From a virus, in the IMG/VR virus record IMGVR_UViG_3300031837_000043, positions 1 to 29,226 of that record: 29,226 nt of DNA; one strand, given 5' to 3'. The notes beneath the pieces were generated by a model. That model was not told the DNA's origin, did not search any database, and saw only the letters and a list, made by a program, of their open reading frames with translations. The first letter of the stretch is position 1. The number at the start of each line of letters is the position of its first letter. Of this stretch, positions 6,558 through 14,213 are shown one piece after another. The translations under genes and the position numbers were made by a program.

Positions 6558-6638
6558 GTGATAAAATTTTTGTTTAAATTTTTAAAAAGCAGGAATAAAA
6601 AGAAAAAGGCAATTAAGTGGTTGCGCCTGAAAAAGTGA
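6558..6638 (+). CDS. Possible 26-residue basic peptide (GTG start)
   Basis: A GTG-initiated frame of 26 codons ends with a TGA that abuts the ATG of the next gene (TGAATG). The peptide is strongly basic with a hydrophobic start (IKFLFKFLKSRNKKKK). A TATTTAT lies at 6525-6531, about 26 nt upstream. The tight junction is suggestive, but so short a frame could arise by chance. Confidence 0.25.
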   Translation: MIKFLFKFLKSRNKKKKAIKWLRLKK

Positions 6639-7049
6639 ATGAGTGAAGAAAAACAATTATTGCTGATTGCCCGTGAAATGTTAAATAATATTTTTTCACG
6701 GAAAGAAGTTAACCCACAGTTCAAAAAAGGAACTGAGTACGCAAGTGCCTTAATTAAGCAAGTCGATAATATTACAATGTTATTGGATGCTCCTTTGACC
6801 CGTGAGGACAGGAAGGACGCCGAGGGCTTAATGTATGCCCTAAATCTAATTGTAGAAGATGCCCTAAATCTAATTGTAGAAGATGAACTAATTGGTTTCA
6901 ATTCAGTATCATTACTATCTACTGTCGGTATTGATATTATTGAAAGGTGCCAAAAACTTTTCAAAAAATATTTCACGATTGAAAGCTCTTTGCGAGCTGA
7001 GTTTGTGAAGAAAGATGAATTATTGAATTATATTTTAAACACAAAATAA
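6639..7049 (+). CDS. Hypothetical protein with an exact 8-residue tandem duplication
   Basis: This 136-residue, largely helical acidic protein has no recognised family. Residues 67-82 contain ALNLIVED twice, encoded by an exact 24-bp tandem repeat at 6837-6884. The identical DNA shows the duplication is recent. The gene ends one base before the next start (7051), so they are probably co-transcribed. Confidence 0.6.
   Translation: MSEEKQLLLIAREMLNNIFSRKEVNPQFKKGTEYASALIKQVDNITMLLDAPLTREDRKDAEGLMYALNLIVEDALNLIVEDELIGFNSVSLLSTVGIDIIERCQKLFKKYFTIESSLRAEFVKKDELLNYILNTK
6837..6884 (+). repeat. Exact 24-bp tandem duplication inside a gene
   Basis: The 24-bp unit starting GCCCTAAATC occurs at 6837-6860 and 6861-6884 with no differences, preserving the reading frame. 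Confidence 0.95.
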
Positions 7050-7050
7050 A

Positions 7051-7296
7051 ATGGCAGAAACAATAAACCCTGTAATTTCAAAAAAAGAATATTTGAAGCA
7101 GGCAAGCCCTTTGGTTCAAAAAGGTGATGTTACGCAAGAGTTTGTTAATTCGGAATGGAAAGTATTTAATAGATCGCAAAAAGATTTTGCAATGGAATCA
7201 TACTGTAGATATCGTACTGTTGCTGAATTTTTAATTGAATGGCAAATAATTTTGAAAAGAGGTTATATATTAAATAATATACACTATCATTTATAA
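7051..7296 (+). CDS. Hypothetical protein, 81 residues
   Basis: A small soluble protein with no recognised family. It has charged helices and an aromatic-rich C terminus (FLIEWQIILKRGYILNNIHYHL). It follows the preceding gene with one base between stop and start. It is the last gene of this plus-strand run, before a bidirectional terminator. Confidence 0.6.
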   Translation: MAETINPVISKKEYLKQASPLVQKGDVTQEFVNSEWKVFNRSQKDFAMESYCRYRTVAEFLIEWQIILKRGYILNNIHYHL

Positions 7297-7302
7297 TAAA
7301 AA

Positions 7303-7345
7303 CAAGTACATGTTCCTCTTATCATATATAGGGAGAACATGTATT
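7303..7345. terminator. Bidirectional terminator between convergent blocks
   Basis: TACATGTTC pairs with GAACATGTA (9 bp), and the stem extends inward with one mismatch and two G-T pairs. An A-rich run lies on the left and TTTTCTATTT on the right. It lies between a plus-strand and a minus-strand gene that converge, as expected of a shared terminator. Confidence 0.75.
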
Positions 7346-7363
7346 TTCTATTTATCCCCTTAC

Positions 7364-7753
7364 TTATCCCAACAATTCTTCATCATTAAAATAATCTGGC
7401 AATCCCATATAGTCGCAAATTGCATTTGCAAAAATTGGGCGTAGAACTGGCACACCAAGCGTATTATCAAAAAAGTTAAACTTACCGTCGCTGTTATCAG
7501 CAATCTGCGTTACTGTCTTTGGTACACCTTCTGGGTGAACTAAAATTGTATGCTCTTGGTCAACATAGTAATTGAGAGAAAATTTAATTATTATCTGCTG
7601 AGTTAAATCAGATGTAAACATCTCCTGATACCTCCAAACCTCATATAAATTATAAGTTGGATTTAACCCAGCGTCAATAAATGTCGTACCTGACATTATA
7701 TTAATTGTGTAGGTTCTATTGTCTGTATTTCCTGTAACTGTGTATTGATTCAT
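7364..7753 (-). CDS. Hypothetical protein of the receptor-binding cluster
   Basis: This 129-residue protein has a beta-rich N-terminal half (MNQYTVTGNTDNRTYTINI) and no recognised family. It starts 4 nt after the lectin-like gene ends and is last in the fibre-lectin cluster, so it is probably a virion or fibre-associated protein, or a fibre chaperone. That role comes from position only. Confidence 0.6.
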   Translation of the reverse strand: MNQYTVTGNTDNRTYTINIMSGTTFIDAGLNPTYNLYEVWRYQEMFTSDLTQQIIIKFSLNYYVDQEHTILVHPEGVPKTVTQIADNSDGKFNFFDNTLGVPVLRPIFANAICDYMGLPDYFNDEELLG

Positions 7754-7757
7754 ATTT

Positions 7758-8540
7758 TTAAAATTTAAATTTAAGTCTTAGGTAGTTTTCTACGTCTTGT
7801 CTTTGATTGGTTGTTAAAGCGGTTTCATATATAATAATTTCGGCTAAATATCCGCCAAAACTTGTATTGGCGACGCCATAAGTTCCAATAATTAAATTAT
7901 TACTATTTGCGGTCGCCATAATTCCTGGAACAGGAGCGCCAGAAACTCCATTTATCCAACCTGTAATTGCTCCACTTGACTGTATTATAAATGATAACGC
8001 TTTCCAATGATTCAGGTAGTTATAATTTAAACCTGTTCCATCAAATTGTATATTCCCAGCTATGGCTCCGTTGCTCCCACCACCTTTCTGTAAACCCAAA
8101 ACATTAGCGTCAACATACCATCCGCTTACATTATAATTGCTTTGTCCTTTGTCTAATATTACCGCCGAATTCGCTGTTGTGCTGGTTTGGTATGCAACTA
8201 CAAAAACGGTAAAATTATTATAAAAAGTAAAACCAGAAGCTACACAACTAAGTGTTGGTCCAGTAGCTATATTAAAAAATACAGCATTATAATTAAGACC
8301 ATTTCCGCCTGCAATAAAATTTGTCGCGCAAGTTGGAGCAACAGCTCCTTGTGTTGCATTATAACCATTACCACTAGAATCTGTCCAACTTGTAACGCTA
8401 GAACCATTGGTATATCCAGATAAAGATTCCGCCTTTAACCACAGGGTTAATCCTGAGAAAGTATTAGGCTGTACTATGCGTTGAATAACTTTATTGCTAT
8501 CACTTAATAATATCTTATTGTCTGAGTTCGTTAATATCAT
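7758..8540 (-). CDS. Lectin/LamG-like (concanavalin A-like) fibre-tip protein
   Basis: This 260-residue protein has the layout of a concanavalin A-like jelly-roll domain: SGLTLWLKAESL, then SVTSWTDSSGNGYNA, then FTVFVVAYQ, then GWYVDANVLG, and near the end FGGYLAEIIIYETALTTNQRQDVENYL. The last segment is the classic closing strand and helix of LamG-type domains. The fold binds glycans or proteins, so it is a likely receptor-binding tip. It starts 2 nt after the long fibre gene, suggesting translational coupling. The N-terminal 30 residues (repeated SDNKI and SDSNK) may attach to the fibre. Confidence 0.75.
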   Translation of the reverse strand: MILTNSDNKILLSDSNKVIQRIVQPNTFSGLTLWLKAESLSGYTNGSSVTSWTDSSGNGYNATQGAVAPTCATNFIAGGNGLNYNAVFFNIATGPTLSCVASGFTFYNNFTVFVVAYQTSTTANSAVILDKGQSNYNVSGWYVDANVLGLQKGGGSNGAIAGNIQFDGTGLNYNYLNHWKALSFIIQSSGAITGWINGVSGAPVPGIMATANSNNLIIGTYGVANTSFGGYLAEIIIYETALTTNQRQDVENYLRLKFKF

Positions 8541-8542
8541 CG

Positions 8543-10447
8543 TTATACCCTCGCTAATCTTATGGGTGTATTGTCGGCAACGAAATAATACATATAGGTT
8601 GTATCATAATAGAATTGTCCTTGATATGTGTTGGTTATTGCCGTACCTCCATATACGCCGAGCGTCCAATTACCCGTCGTTGATAAATAACCCTGTATTG
8701 TTCCGTTTGATATTTCCAGACTTGCAGTTTGATAAGATGCGGTTATATTACCGATATTATCAGAAGCCATAACTGTTCCAACTCCATTATTGCCTAAATA
8801 TGGAGCCTGTATTGTACTACCAGTACTACCTATTATAATAGGAGAAGTATTTGTTGTCGCCGTATTTATTGTAAGATAAGACGCGTTGCTGGAAATGTTT
8901 GTTACGTTTAAAGTTCCTCCGCTATTAATATATAATAGTTTATTACTATTCGTATCTAACGTTTGAAATAAATCACCACTTTGTCCAGTGTTTGCTTTTA
9001 TTATTTGTCCAACAGTTGAGGTTGAACCTGGTTGAATTGCTAATTGTGCAGTCGTACCGCTCGTGTTTATTCCAACAGTACCACCGCTTAATATTACCAT
9101 TGAATCATTTACTCCACCAGCCACAACAAAGTGAATATTATTATTTGTTGTGGTTCCAATAGTTAAATCTCCATTTGTAGAGGATAAATAAACAGCGTTT
9201 GATTTATTAAAATTTCCGTTACCAGAAAATGAACTTGAGTTTATTCCAAAATCACCATAAAAAGAACTTGCTGTACTCAAGTTGTTATTAACTACAATAT
9301 CAGAGCTTGCAGTTGCTCCACTATTTGCATTCTGAATTATCAGTTGATTATAACTATTTGTAGAACTTTCTAATGCTTCTAATATACCAGTATCTGAATA
9401 AGTCAAAGTTCCAGTTTGTAAAATTCCTGTATATAATGGATTTGAAACTGGTAAAAACAAATTACTTAGATTTGTTGAACCAGAAAATAAGGTGTTAGCT
9501 GAAATCGAAGTTCCTGAAACTGCACCCGTGAAAGTACCACCACTTAGGTTTGCTTTTGTGTTAAGTTGCGCATTAATTGAACTATTTGTTCCAGCGGAAT
9601 AACTATTAAACGAACTTTGTGATTCAAATAAATTAGATAAATCTGTACTTCCAGAATAAAATGTATTTGCCGAAACTGTAATTGCAGAGATTGCACCCGT
9701 GAAAGTTGCTCCTGATAAATTTGCTTTTGTATTTAATTGACTATTCGTTAGAGCAGAAAAAGAATTAAAATTATTTTGTGATTCAAATAAATTAGATAAA
9801 TCTGTACTTCCAGAATAAAATGTATTTGCCGAAACTGTAATTGCAGAGATTGCACCCGTATTTTTTATATATCTACCATCAGCAAATGATTTATGAATTA
9901 AGCTTAACGGCTCTAACGTAGTAGAGTAATCACTGCCATACATTATACCAACTGGGGTTGGCGTAAAATCCGTAAATGTTGTGTCTCCTTCAGATAGCGT
10001 AAACTGAGTAAGCTCTCCAATAAGAGTTAAGTCGCCAGCGTCGCCAGTAATTCCACCAGGTCCGCCATCAAATTGTATTCCAGTTCCACCATCAAATAGT
10101 ATTGTACCACTTACTTGATTTGCGCTTGTATTACCAGATAAAGGTATATAATTACCATTTGAGTTTGCAATAACAGTCCAATTTGAAGGGTTAAAAGTCC
10201 CTTGCGTTTGGGTTGTGCATTGGTAAAGTATTCCATTGTAAATTGTGGTTGTTCCAGGTGCGTAAACTATTCCAGTAGAATATTGTGTAAGTCCAACAAG
10301 ACTTAGATCAGTTTGCTTATTAAAGCTACTGTCTATTATATCTTGAAACTCCTGCCTAACGTCAAAAGCACTTATAAGCTCAGTGGTATTGTCTGGTATC
10401 CTACTATTATTATTTGCCGTTAAAGCGCTGGTTGGTAATAATGCCAT
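8543..10447 (-). CDS. Long tail fibre protein with internal repeats
   Basis: This 634-residue, Ser/Thr/Asn/Gly-rich protein has several copies of a GAISAITVSANTFYSGSTDL-type unit followed by NLF and LNTKANLSG segments, typical of trimeric beta-structured fibres. Residues 65-95 (YNGILYQCTTQTQGTF-PSNW) resemble a small chitin-binding-type module. The N terminus probably docks on the baseplate. Two exact 85-bp DNA repeats encode part of the shaft. A TATTTAT motif lies 14 nt before the ATG. The next gene encodes a lectin-like tip. Confidence 0.8.
   Translation of the reverse strand: MALLPTSALTANNNSRIPDNTTELISAFDVRQEFQDIIDSSFNKQTDLSLVGLTQYSTGIVYAPGTTTIYNGILYQCTTQTQGTFNPSNWTVIANSNGNYIPLSGNTSANQVSGTILFDGGTGIQFDGGPGGITGDAGDLTLIGELTQFTLSEGDTTFTDFTPTPVGIMYGSDYSTTLEPLSLIHKSFADGRYIKNTGAISAITVSANTFYSGSTDLSNLFESQNNFNSFSALTNSQLNTKANLSGATFTGAISAITVSANTFYSGSTDLSNLFESQSSFNSYSAGTNSSINAQLNTKANLSGGTFTGAVSGTSISANTLFSGSTNLSNLFLPVSNPLYTGILQTGTLTYSDTGILEALESSTNSYNQLIIQNANSGATASSDIVVNNNLSTASSFYGDFGINSSSFSGNGNFNKSNAVYLSSTNGDLTIGTTTNNNIHFVVAGGVNDSMVILSGGTVGINTSGTTAQLAIQPGSTSTVGQIIKANTGQSGDLFQTLDTNSNKLLYINSGGTLNVTNISSNASYLTINTATTNTSPIIIGSTGSTIQAPYLGNNGVGTVMASDNIGNITASYQTASLEISNGTIQGYLSTTGNWTLGVYGGTAITNTYQGQFYYDTTYMYYFVADNTPIRLARV
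9615..9699. repeat. 85-bp exact repeat in fibre gene, copy 1
   Basis: Identical over 85 bp to 9775-9859. It encodes the shaft unit containing FYSGSTDLSNLFESQ. Confidence 0.95.
9775..9859. repeat. 85-bp exact repeat in fibre gene, copy 2
   Basis: Second exact copy of 9615-9699, 160 bp away. It could change shaft length by recombination. Confidence 0.95.
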
Positions 10448-10461
10448 TCTATTTGTTTATT

Positions 10462-10468
10462 ATAAATA
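10462..10468 (-). promoter_or_regulatory. TATTTAT start-proximal motif, fibre gene
   Basis: TATTTAT is followed by 14 nt (AATAAACAAATAGA) and the ATG at 10447. Confidence 0.5.
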
Positions 10469-10479
10469 TCAAGAAAAAA

Positions 10480-11832
10480 TTAAAAACTGTATTTTGTATT
10501 TATCGGGTTTTTTCCGTAAGTTGATTGAAAGTCTTTTTTACCGCCACGCATATAGTAATGAAAGTCAGTTTTTAAAAATTCACAAACGAAGTAATCTATT
10601 GTATCAGAAAAATGGCCGTACTTTTGGTATTTGATCTTTGTCTTATCGTCCGTTGTCATTTCCTTGTACTTTGTGCCGTCAGCGTCCTGTTTCAAATAGC
10701 TCAAATCCTGTATTGTCTTTTTACAGGTAGTATTTATTTTAATGGTAATATCTTGCATCTCACCATCCAACAGTGCGTTTATAAAATTACAACGCATAGC
10801 CACAGAGGGATTTTTTAGCGCAACTCTCATTATCGGGCGAAACTGAGCAAGCTCTTGCTGGACGATAGAGTAGTTGTTAAATCCCTTTTCCCTTGTAGTA
10901 TCGTCTTTTTTTCCTGTGCTATCACCATACACGTACAACCCTGCTTTGTGATTATCGTATTTATACCGAAGCTCCCTACAGACGTCAGCAGTATGATTTT
11001 TTGGATATGGAAGTTGTATTTCATCAATCAAAAAAAGCTTTTTACCTATCGCTTGCCAAACAGTAATTGAACAGCCTGGATTTACGTTAAAGTCCAAACT
11101 TACATGTAACGGTAATTCGGGTTGATATTCCAATTCACAAACATGTCTACTATGACGGAAAGATTTATAAAAGCAACCCTCTGAACTCTCGCGACCCCAC
11201 TCGCCAAGCCCATATATTCTATAGTAGTTTTCATCGTTTTTCATTCGCTTTTCGATAACCGTCTTGTATTCCAAGTCAATTAAAGCATTGTCTTTATAAG
11301 TGCTTTTTACGATGGTGCAATTGTCAACTTTACTGTCAAAGAACTCAGGTTTCAACCAATGATCTTCATTAATTGGGTTAAAGCAGATTATTATTTGCTT
11401 ATAATTTTTTGTTTCGCCTCTTAATCTTAAATCTAATTGTAATAAATCTGTCCTTTCAAGTTCTGTCGCTTCCTCAATCCATATACTAGTAATTCCATCA
11501 ACTGATTTTAATTTTTCAACGTCGTCGCAACCAAAAAAAACAAATTCATTAGCTGTTTTATTGTGCTTTATTTTAAAATCGTTATTTAATATAGTGAACT
11601 CTGAGGTTAAATTATAGTCAGAAATTAATTTTAACAGTAAATTCCAAACAGAACTTTTAATTGTAGCTTGCACCTTGCGTATTACCATTATTCTATGACC
11701 TTGCTCAGTCGTAAGTCTTAATAATAGTTTTTGACACGCAAAATAAGATTTGCCAGAGCCAGCACCACCAAATAATACCAAATACCTGTCTTGATTTGCT
11801 AGCAATGGAAGATATATCTTATTTATTTCCAT
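10480..11832 (-). CDS. terL: Terminase large subunit
   Basis: This 450-residue packaging ATPase/nuclease has Walker A GGAGSGKS (22-29), a Walker B strand SIWIEEATE (116-124) with the catalytic Glu pair, and a coupling motif near IICFNP (148-153). It also has an RNase H-like nuclease with Asp247 (SLDFN), the DE pair at 270-271, and Asp304 (YGDST). Length and order fit the terminase_3/PBSX-type family. The start overlaps the end of the small-subunit gene by 14 nt, so the two are probably coupled. It would dock at the portal and drive DNA into the prohead. Confidence 0.95.
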   Translation of the reverse strand: MEINKIYLPLLANQDRYLVLFGGAGSGKSYFACQKLLLRLTTEQGHRIMVIRKVQATIKSSVWNLLLKLISDYNLTSEFTILNNDFKIKHNKTANEFVFFGCDDVEKLKSVDGITSIWIEEATELERTDLLQLDLRLRGETKNYKQIIICFNPINEDHWLKPEFFDSKVDNCTIVKSTYKDNALIDLEYKTVIEKRMKNDENYYRIYGLGEWGRESSEGCFYKSFRHSRHVCELEYQPELPLHVSLDFNVNPGCSITVWQAIGKKLFLIDEIQLPYPKNHTADVCRELRYKYDNHKAGLYVYGDSTGKKDDTTREKGFNNYSIVQQELAQFRPIMRVALKNPSVAMRCNFINALLDGEMQDITIKINTTCKKTIQDLSYLKQDADGTKYKEMTTDDKTKIKYQKYGHFSDTIDYFVCEFLKTDFHYYMRGGKKDFQSTYGKNPINTKYSF

Positions 11833-12175
11833 CTTCTTTTGTTATAGTTTCAATCAACAATTCTTTTTCACGCAATTCTATTACATGCTTTGGTTCGGCT
11901 TGCTTTATTACCCAAGTCCTTAGTTCTTCTTTCGTGCTGGTAATATCAATTGTCTTTTCAGTCTGTTTTGGGGTTAGGTATGGTAGGGCTTTAACAATAA
12001 CGTTAAGCCTATCCAATGGCTCAAGGTTATATAAGTCCAATTCAAACTTATCGCTCTTTAAATAGTAATCAACAACCTTAGCCAGCTTTTCTTTAATATC
12101 ACTGCCAACCTTGTTTTTGGCACCCTTTGGCCTGCCTCCCTTTGGGGCTTTACCTTTCTCAAATTGATGGGACAT
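11819..12175 (-). CDS. terS: Terminase small subunit (probable)
   Basis: This 118-residue protein has the N-terminal basic signature KGGRPKGAKNKV that is common in phage small terminase subunits of this type, followed by helical segments. It lies directly upstream of terL with a 14-nt overlap. It would recognise phage DNA for packaging. It has a TATTTAT motif 11 nt before the start, in the divergent control region shared with gp36. Confidence 0.75.
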   Translation of the reverse strand: MSHQFEKGKAPKGGRPKGAKNKVGSDIKEKLAKVVDYYLKSDKFELDLYNLEPLDRLNVIVKALPYLTPKQTEKTIDITSTKEELRTWVIKQAEPKHVIELREKELLIETITKEDGNK

Positions 12176-12220
12176 ACTTTTTGATTATAAATAAGCTGAG
12201 TTATTTATAAAGAAAATAGA
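12176..12220. promoter_or_regulatory. Divergent control region with two TATTTAT motifs, packaging and portal operons
   Basis: In 45 bp there are two motifs in opposite orientation: TATTTAT on minus (12187-12193, 11 nt before the terminase ATG) and on plus (12202-12208, 12 nt before the gp36 ATG). Each is followed by an A-rich spacer. There is little room for any other promoter. Confidence 0.6.
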
Positions 12221-12784
12221 ATGTACTTTTTACAACCAGCAGATTATAATAAGCAGATAAGAGGCGACAACCTTAATTTAATTACTGATAATGATTATAC
12301 TATACTGCCAGCGGGTGAGCTTGTGGCACTGCAAGAAATGACCTCCTATTTAACCCAAAGGTATGATACAAGTTCAATATTCGCTTATACCAATCAATAC
12401 AGCAATACTGTAACCTATAATGCAGGAGACAGGGTATATTCATCTACCACGGCAAGCACATTATACTTCTATTCCAATTTAAGTGGTAATACTGCAAACG
12501 ATCCATCAAATACAATTTATTGGACGCAAGGCGATAATAGAAATCAACAAATAGTATTATACGCAGTTGATATTACTCTTTACCATATACACAGTAGAAT
12601 AAGTCAAAGGCAAGTTCCTGACTTGCGAGTAACGAGGTATAACCAAGCTATTGACTGGCTGAAGATGGTTGCCAAAGGGGATATTACGGCAAATTTACCA
12701 CCTATTCCAAACGCAAGTGGTCAAACTGGATGGTCAATACGTTACGGAACGGGTTATTTAAGCTCTAATAATTATTTCGCATAA
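12221..12784 (+). CDS. gp36-like head-tail connector protein with an inserted module
   Basis: This 187-residue protein resembles Mu gp36 (DUF1320): an N-terminal helix-rich part (1-55) and a C-terminal part with QIVLYAVDITLYHIHSRIS and RYNQAIDWLKMVAKGDI, the most characteristic segment. Between them, about residues 56-107 form a beta-rich module (VTYNAGDRVYSST, then IYWTQGD) resembling small chitin-binding-type domains, which the standard family lacks. The protein is expected at the head-tail interface. It precedes the portal gene with 32 nt between. Confidence 0.7.
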   Translation: MYFLQPADYNKQIRGDNLNLITDNDYTILPAGELVALQEMTSYLTQRYDTSSIFAYTNQYSNTVTYNAGDRVYSSTTASTLYFYSNLSGNTANDPSNTIYWTQGDNRNQQIVLYAVDITLYHIHSRISQRQVPDLRVTRYNQAIDWLKMVAKGDITANLPPIPNASGQTGWSIRYGTGYLSSNNYFA

Positions 12785-12794
12785 AATTTTCTAC

Positions 12795-12801
12795 TATTTA
12801 T
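12795..12801 (+). promoter_or_regulatory. TATTTAT start-proximal motif, portal gene
   Basis: TATTTAT is followed by 15 nt and the ATG at 12817, in the short gap after the gp36-like gene. Confidence 0.5.
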
Positions 12802-12816
12802 TTAAAACAAGATTCA

Positions 12817-14133
12817 ATGGCATTAAAAGATATATTCTCAATATTTAATAAAACGGCGCCGATAAAAAACGCATTACAACAATCAAGCTTGATGCAATTG
12901 CAGGAAATGAAAAATGAGCCTGCTCCCGTGGTTGATGTAAAAAAACAGTGGATACCAACACAATTAATTAGGCAAGAAAGCGTTGATGCTAAACGGTGGT
13001 TTAGCGCTCTGAGGATGGCGGAAAATATAGTTAACCCAACCCGCTATAATCTGCTAATGATATATAACGATTGTATCACTTACGACCCTCATTTGTTTTC
13101 TCTCATTTCAACACGAAAAAATAAAGTTTTATCAAAGGAGTTTAAAGTAGTAGATAAGGAAGGTAATGAGCTGTTTGATAAAACGGAACTATTAAAACAT
13201 AGTTGGTTTTTCAACTTTATGGATTTGGCTCTGGATTCAACCTATTTCGGACATTCACTAATTCAATTTTCCGATATAGTAGACGGTAACTTCACAGAGG
13301 TTGAACTTGTACAAAGGCAACATGTACGCCCTGAGTTTCAAATAATAGTTGATACATACGCTCAATTTACGGGAACAAATTATAATGACCCAAATAATGC
13401 TATTAGTGAATGGGTGATTGAGTGCGTTTATAAAAATAGGCACGAATTAGGATTGCTAAATAAAGTCTGTCCTTATGTTCTATATAAAAAATTGGCAATA
13501 CAAGCGTGGGCGGAACTAACTTCACGCTTTGGAGTACCTCTAAGAATTGGTAAGACTGCAAATATTCTGGACGAATCTTTACGCAACAACATGCAAAACA
13601 TGTTACAAAATATGGGTAACAGTACTTGGGGCTTGTTTGCGGAAGGGGATGAAATAGAGATAATAGAAACCAAAGTAAAAAATGGAGAGATGTTCGAGAC
13701 GCTGTTGCGTTATATTGACGAACAAATATCTAAACTTGTTCTTGGCGGTACAATGGTAAGCGATAATGGTAGTTCGAGAAGCCAATCAGAAGTACACGAA
13801 CGTACGGCAGAAGAATACTGCTCAGCTGACTTGCAATTTATAACAAGGCTTGTTAATGATAAGCTATTACCATTAATGAGCTTTCACGGGTTGGGCTTTG
13901 AGAACTTGTTTTTTCAGTTTGATAATACCGAAAAGGTAACCATTGATGAACAATTTGCTTTTGACAGCAAACTGTTAGATTATTATGATATACCAACTAA
14001 TTATATTTTGCAAAAGTATGGTACTCCCGTTGAGGCAAAAGCGCAACCAGCGCAATTTAAACAAGAGATAGCAAGCGAAGATGAACTAAAAAACTACTCA
14101 CCTCTAAATTTTCTGAAGCCACAGCGACTATAA
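12817..14133 (+). CDS. Portal protein (DUF935, Mu gp29-like)
   Basis: This 438-residue protein reads as the Mu gp29-type portal: NPTRYNLLMIYNDCITYDPHLFSLISTRKNKVL near the N terminus, WAELTSRFGVPLRIGK at about 229-244, and KLVLGGTMVSDNGSSRSQSEVHERTAEEY at about 308-336, the conserved portal block. It forms the ring through which DNA enters and to which the tail attaches. Its last codons contain the canonical slippery heptamer A_AAA_AAC (14088-14094). A -1 shift there would continue in the frame of the MuF-like gene for the whole of that protein, so some ribosomes may make a portal-MuF fusion. Confidence 0.92.
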   Translation: MALKDIFSIFNKTAPIKNALQQSSLMQLQEMKNEPAPVVDVKKQWIPTQLIRQESVDAKRWFSALRMAENIVNPTRYNLLMIYNDCITYDPHLFSLISTRKNKVLSKEFKVVDKEGNELFDKTELLKHSWFFNFMDLALDSTYFGHSLIQFSDIVDGNFTEVELVQRQHVRPEFQIIVDTYAQFTGTNYNDPNNAISEWVIECVYKNRHELGLLNKVCPYVLYKKLAIQAWAELTSRFGVPLRIGKTANILDESLRNNMQNMLQNMGNSTWGLFAEGDEIEIIETKVKNGEMFETLLRYIDEQISKLVLGGTMVSDNGSSRSQSEVHERTAEEYCSADLQFITRLVNDKLLPLMSFHGLGFENLFFQFDNTEKVTIDEQFAFDSKLLDYYDIPTNYILQKYGTPVEAKAQPAQFKQEIASEDELKNYSPLNFLKPQRL

Positions 14134-14147
14134 ACGGTTGTTGTGGC
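14088..14147 (+). promoter_or_regulatory. Candidate -1 frameshift signal: A_AAA_AAC heptamer with downstream hairpin
   Basis: In the portal frame the codons CTA AAA AAC form heptamer A AAA AAC at 14088-14094. After a -1 slip the frame stays open from 14094 through 14936. A hairpin follows: GCCACAGCGAC (14118-14128) pairs with GTTGTTGTGGC (14137-14147), 11 bp with two G-U pairs and an 8-nt loop that contains the portal stop. The 23-nt spacer is longer than the usual 5-9, which weakens the case. Confidence 0.5.
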
Positions 14148-14213
14148 GAAACTAATATTTACAATTACGTAACTGGCTCAACCTTCACGGCTATAAACGC
14201 TCACGCCGAACAA

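Noticed and set aside
6479-6976. 165-codon open frame on minus opposite the 136-residue plus-strand gene
   Set aside because: It is antisense to two plus-strand genes, has a low-complexity Ser/Phe/Leu-rich translation, and lacks a supported start. The plus-strand frames fit their neighbours' spacing and direction.
9615-9859. Repeats in the fibre gene considered as a CRISPR array or retroelement template
   Set aside because: There are only two copies, in frame with fibre shaft units, with no spacers, Cas genes or reverse transcriptase nearby.
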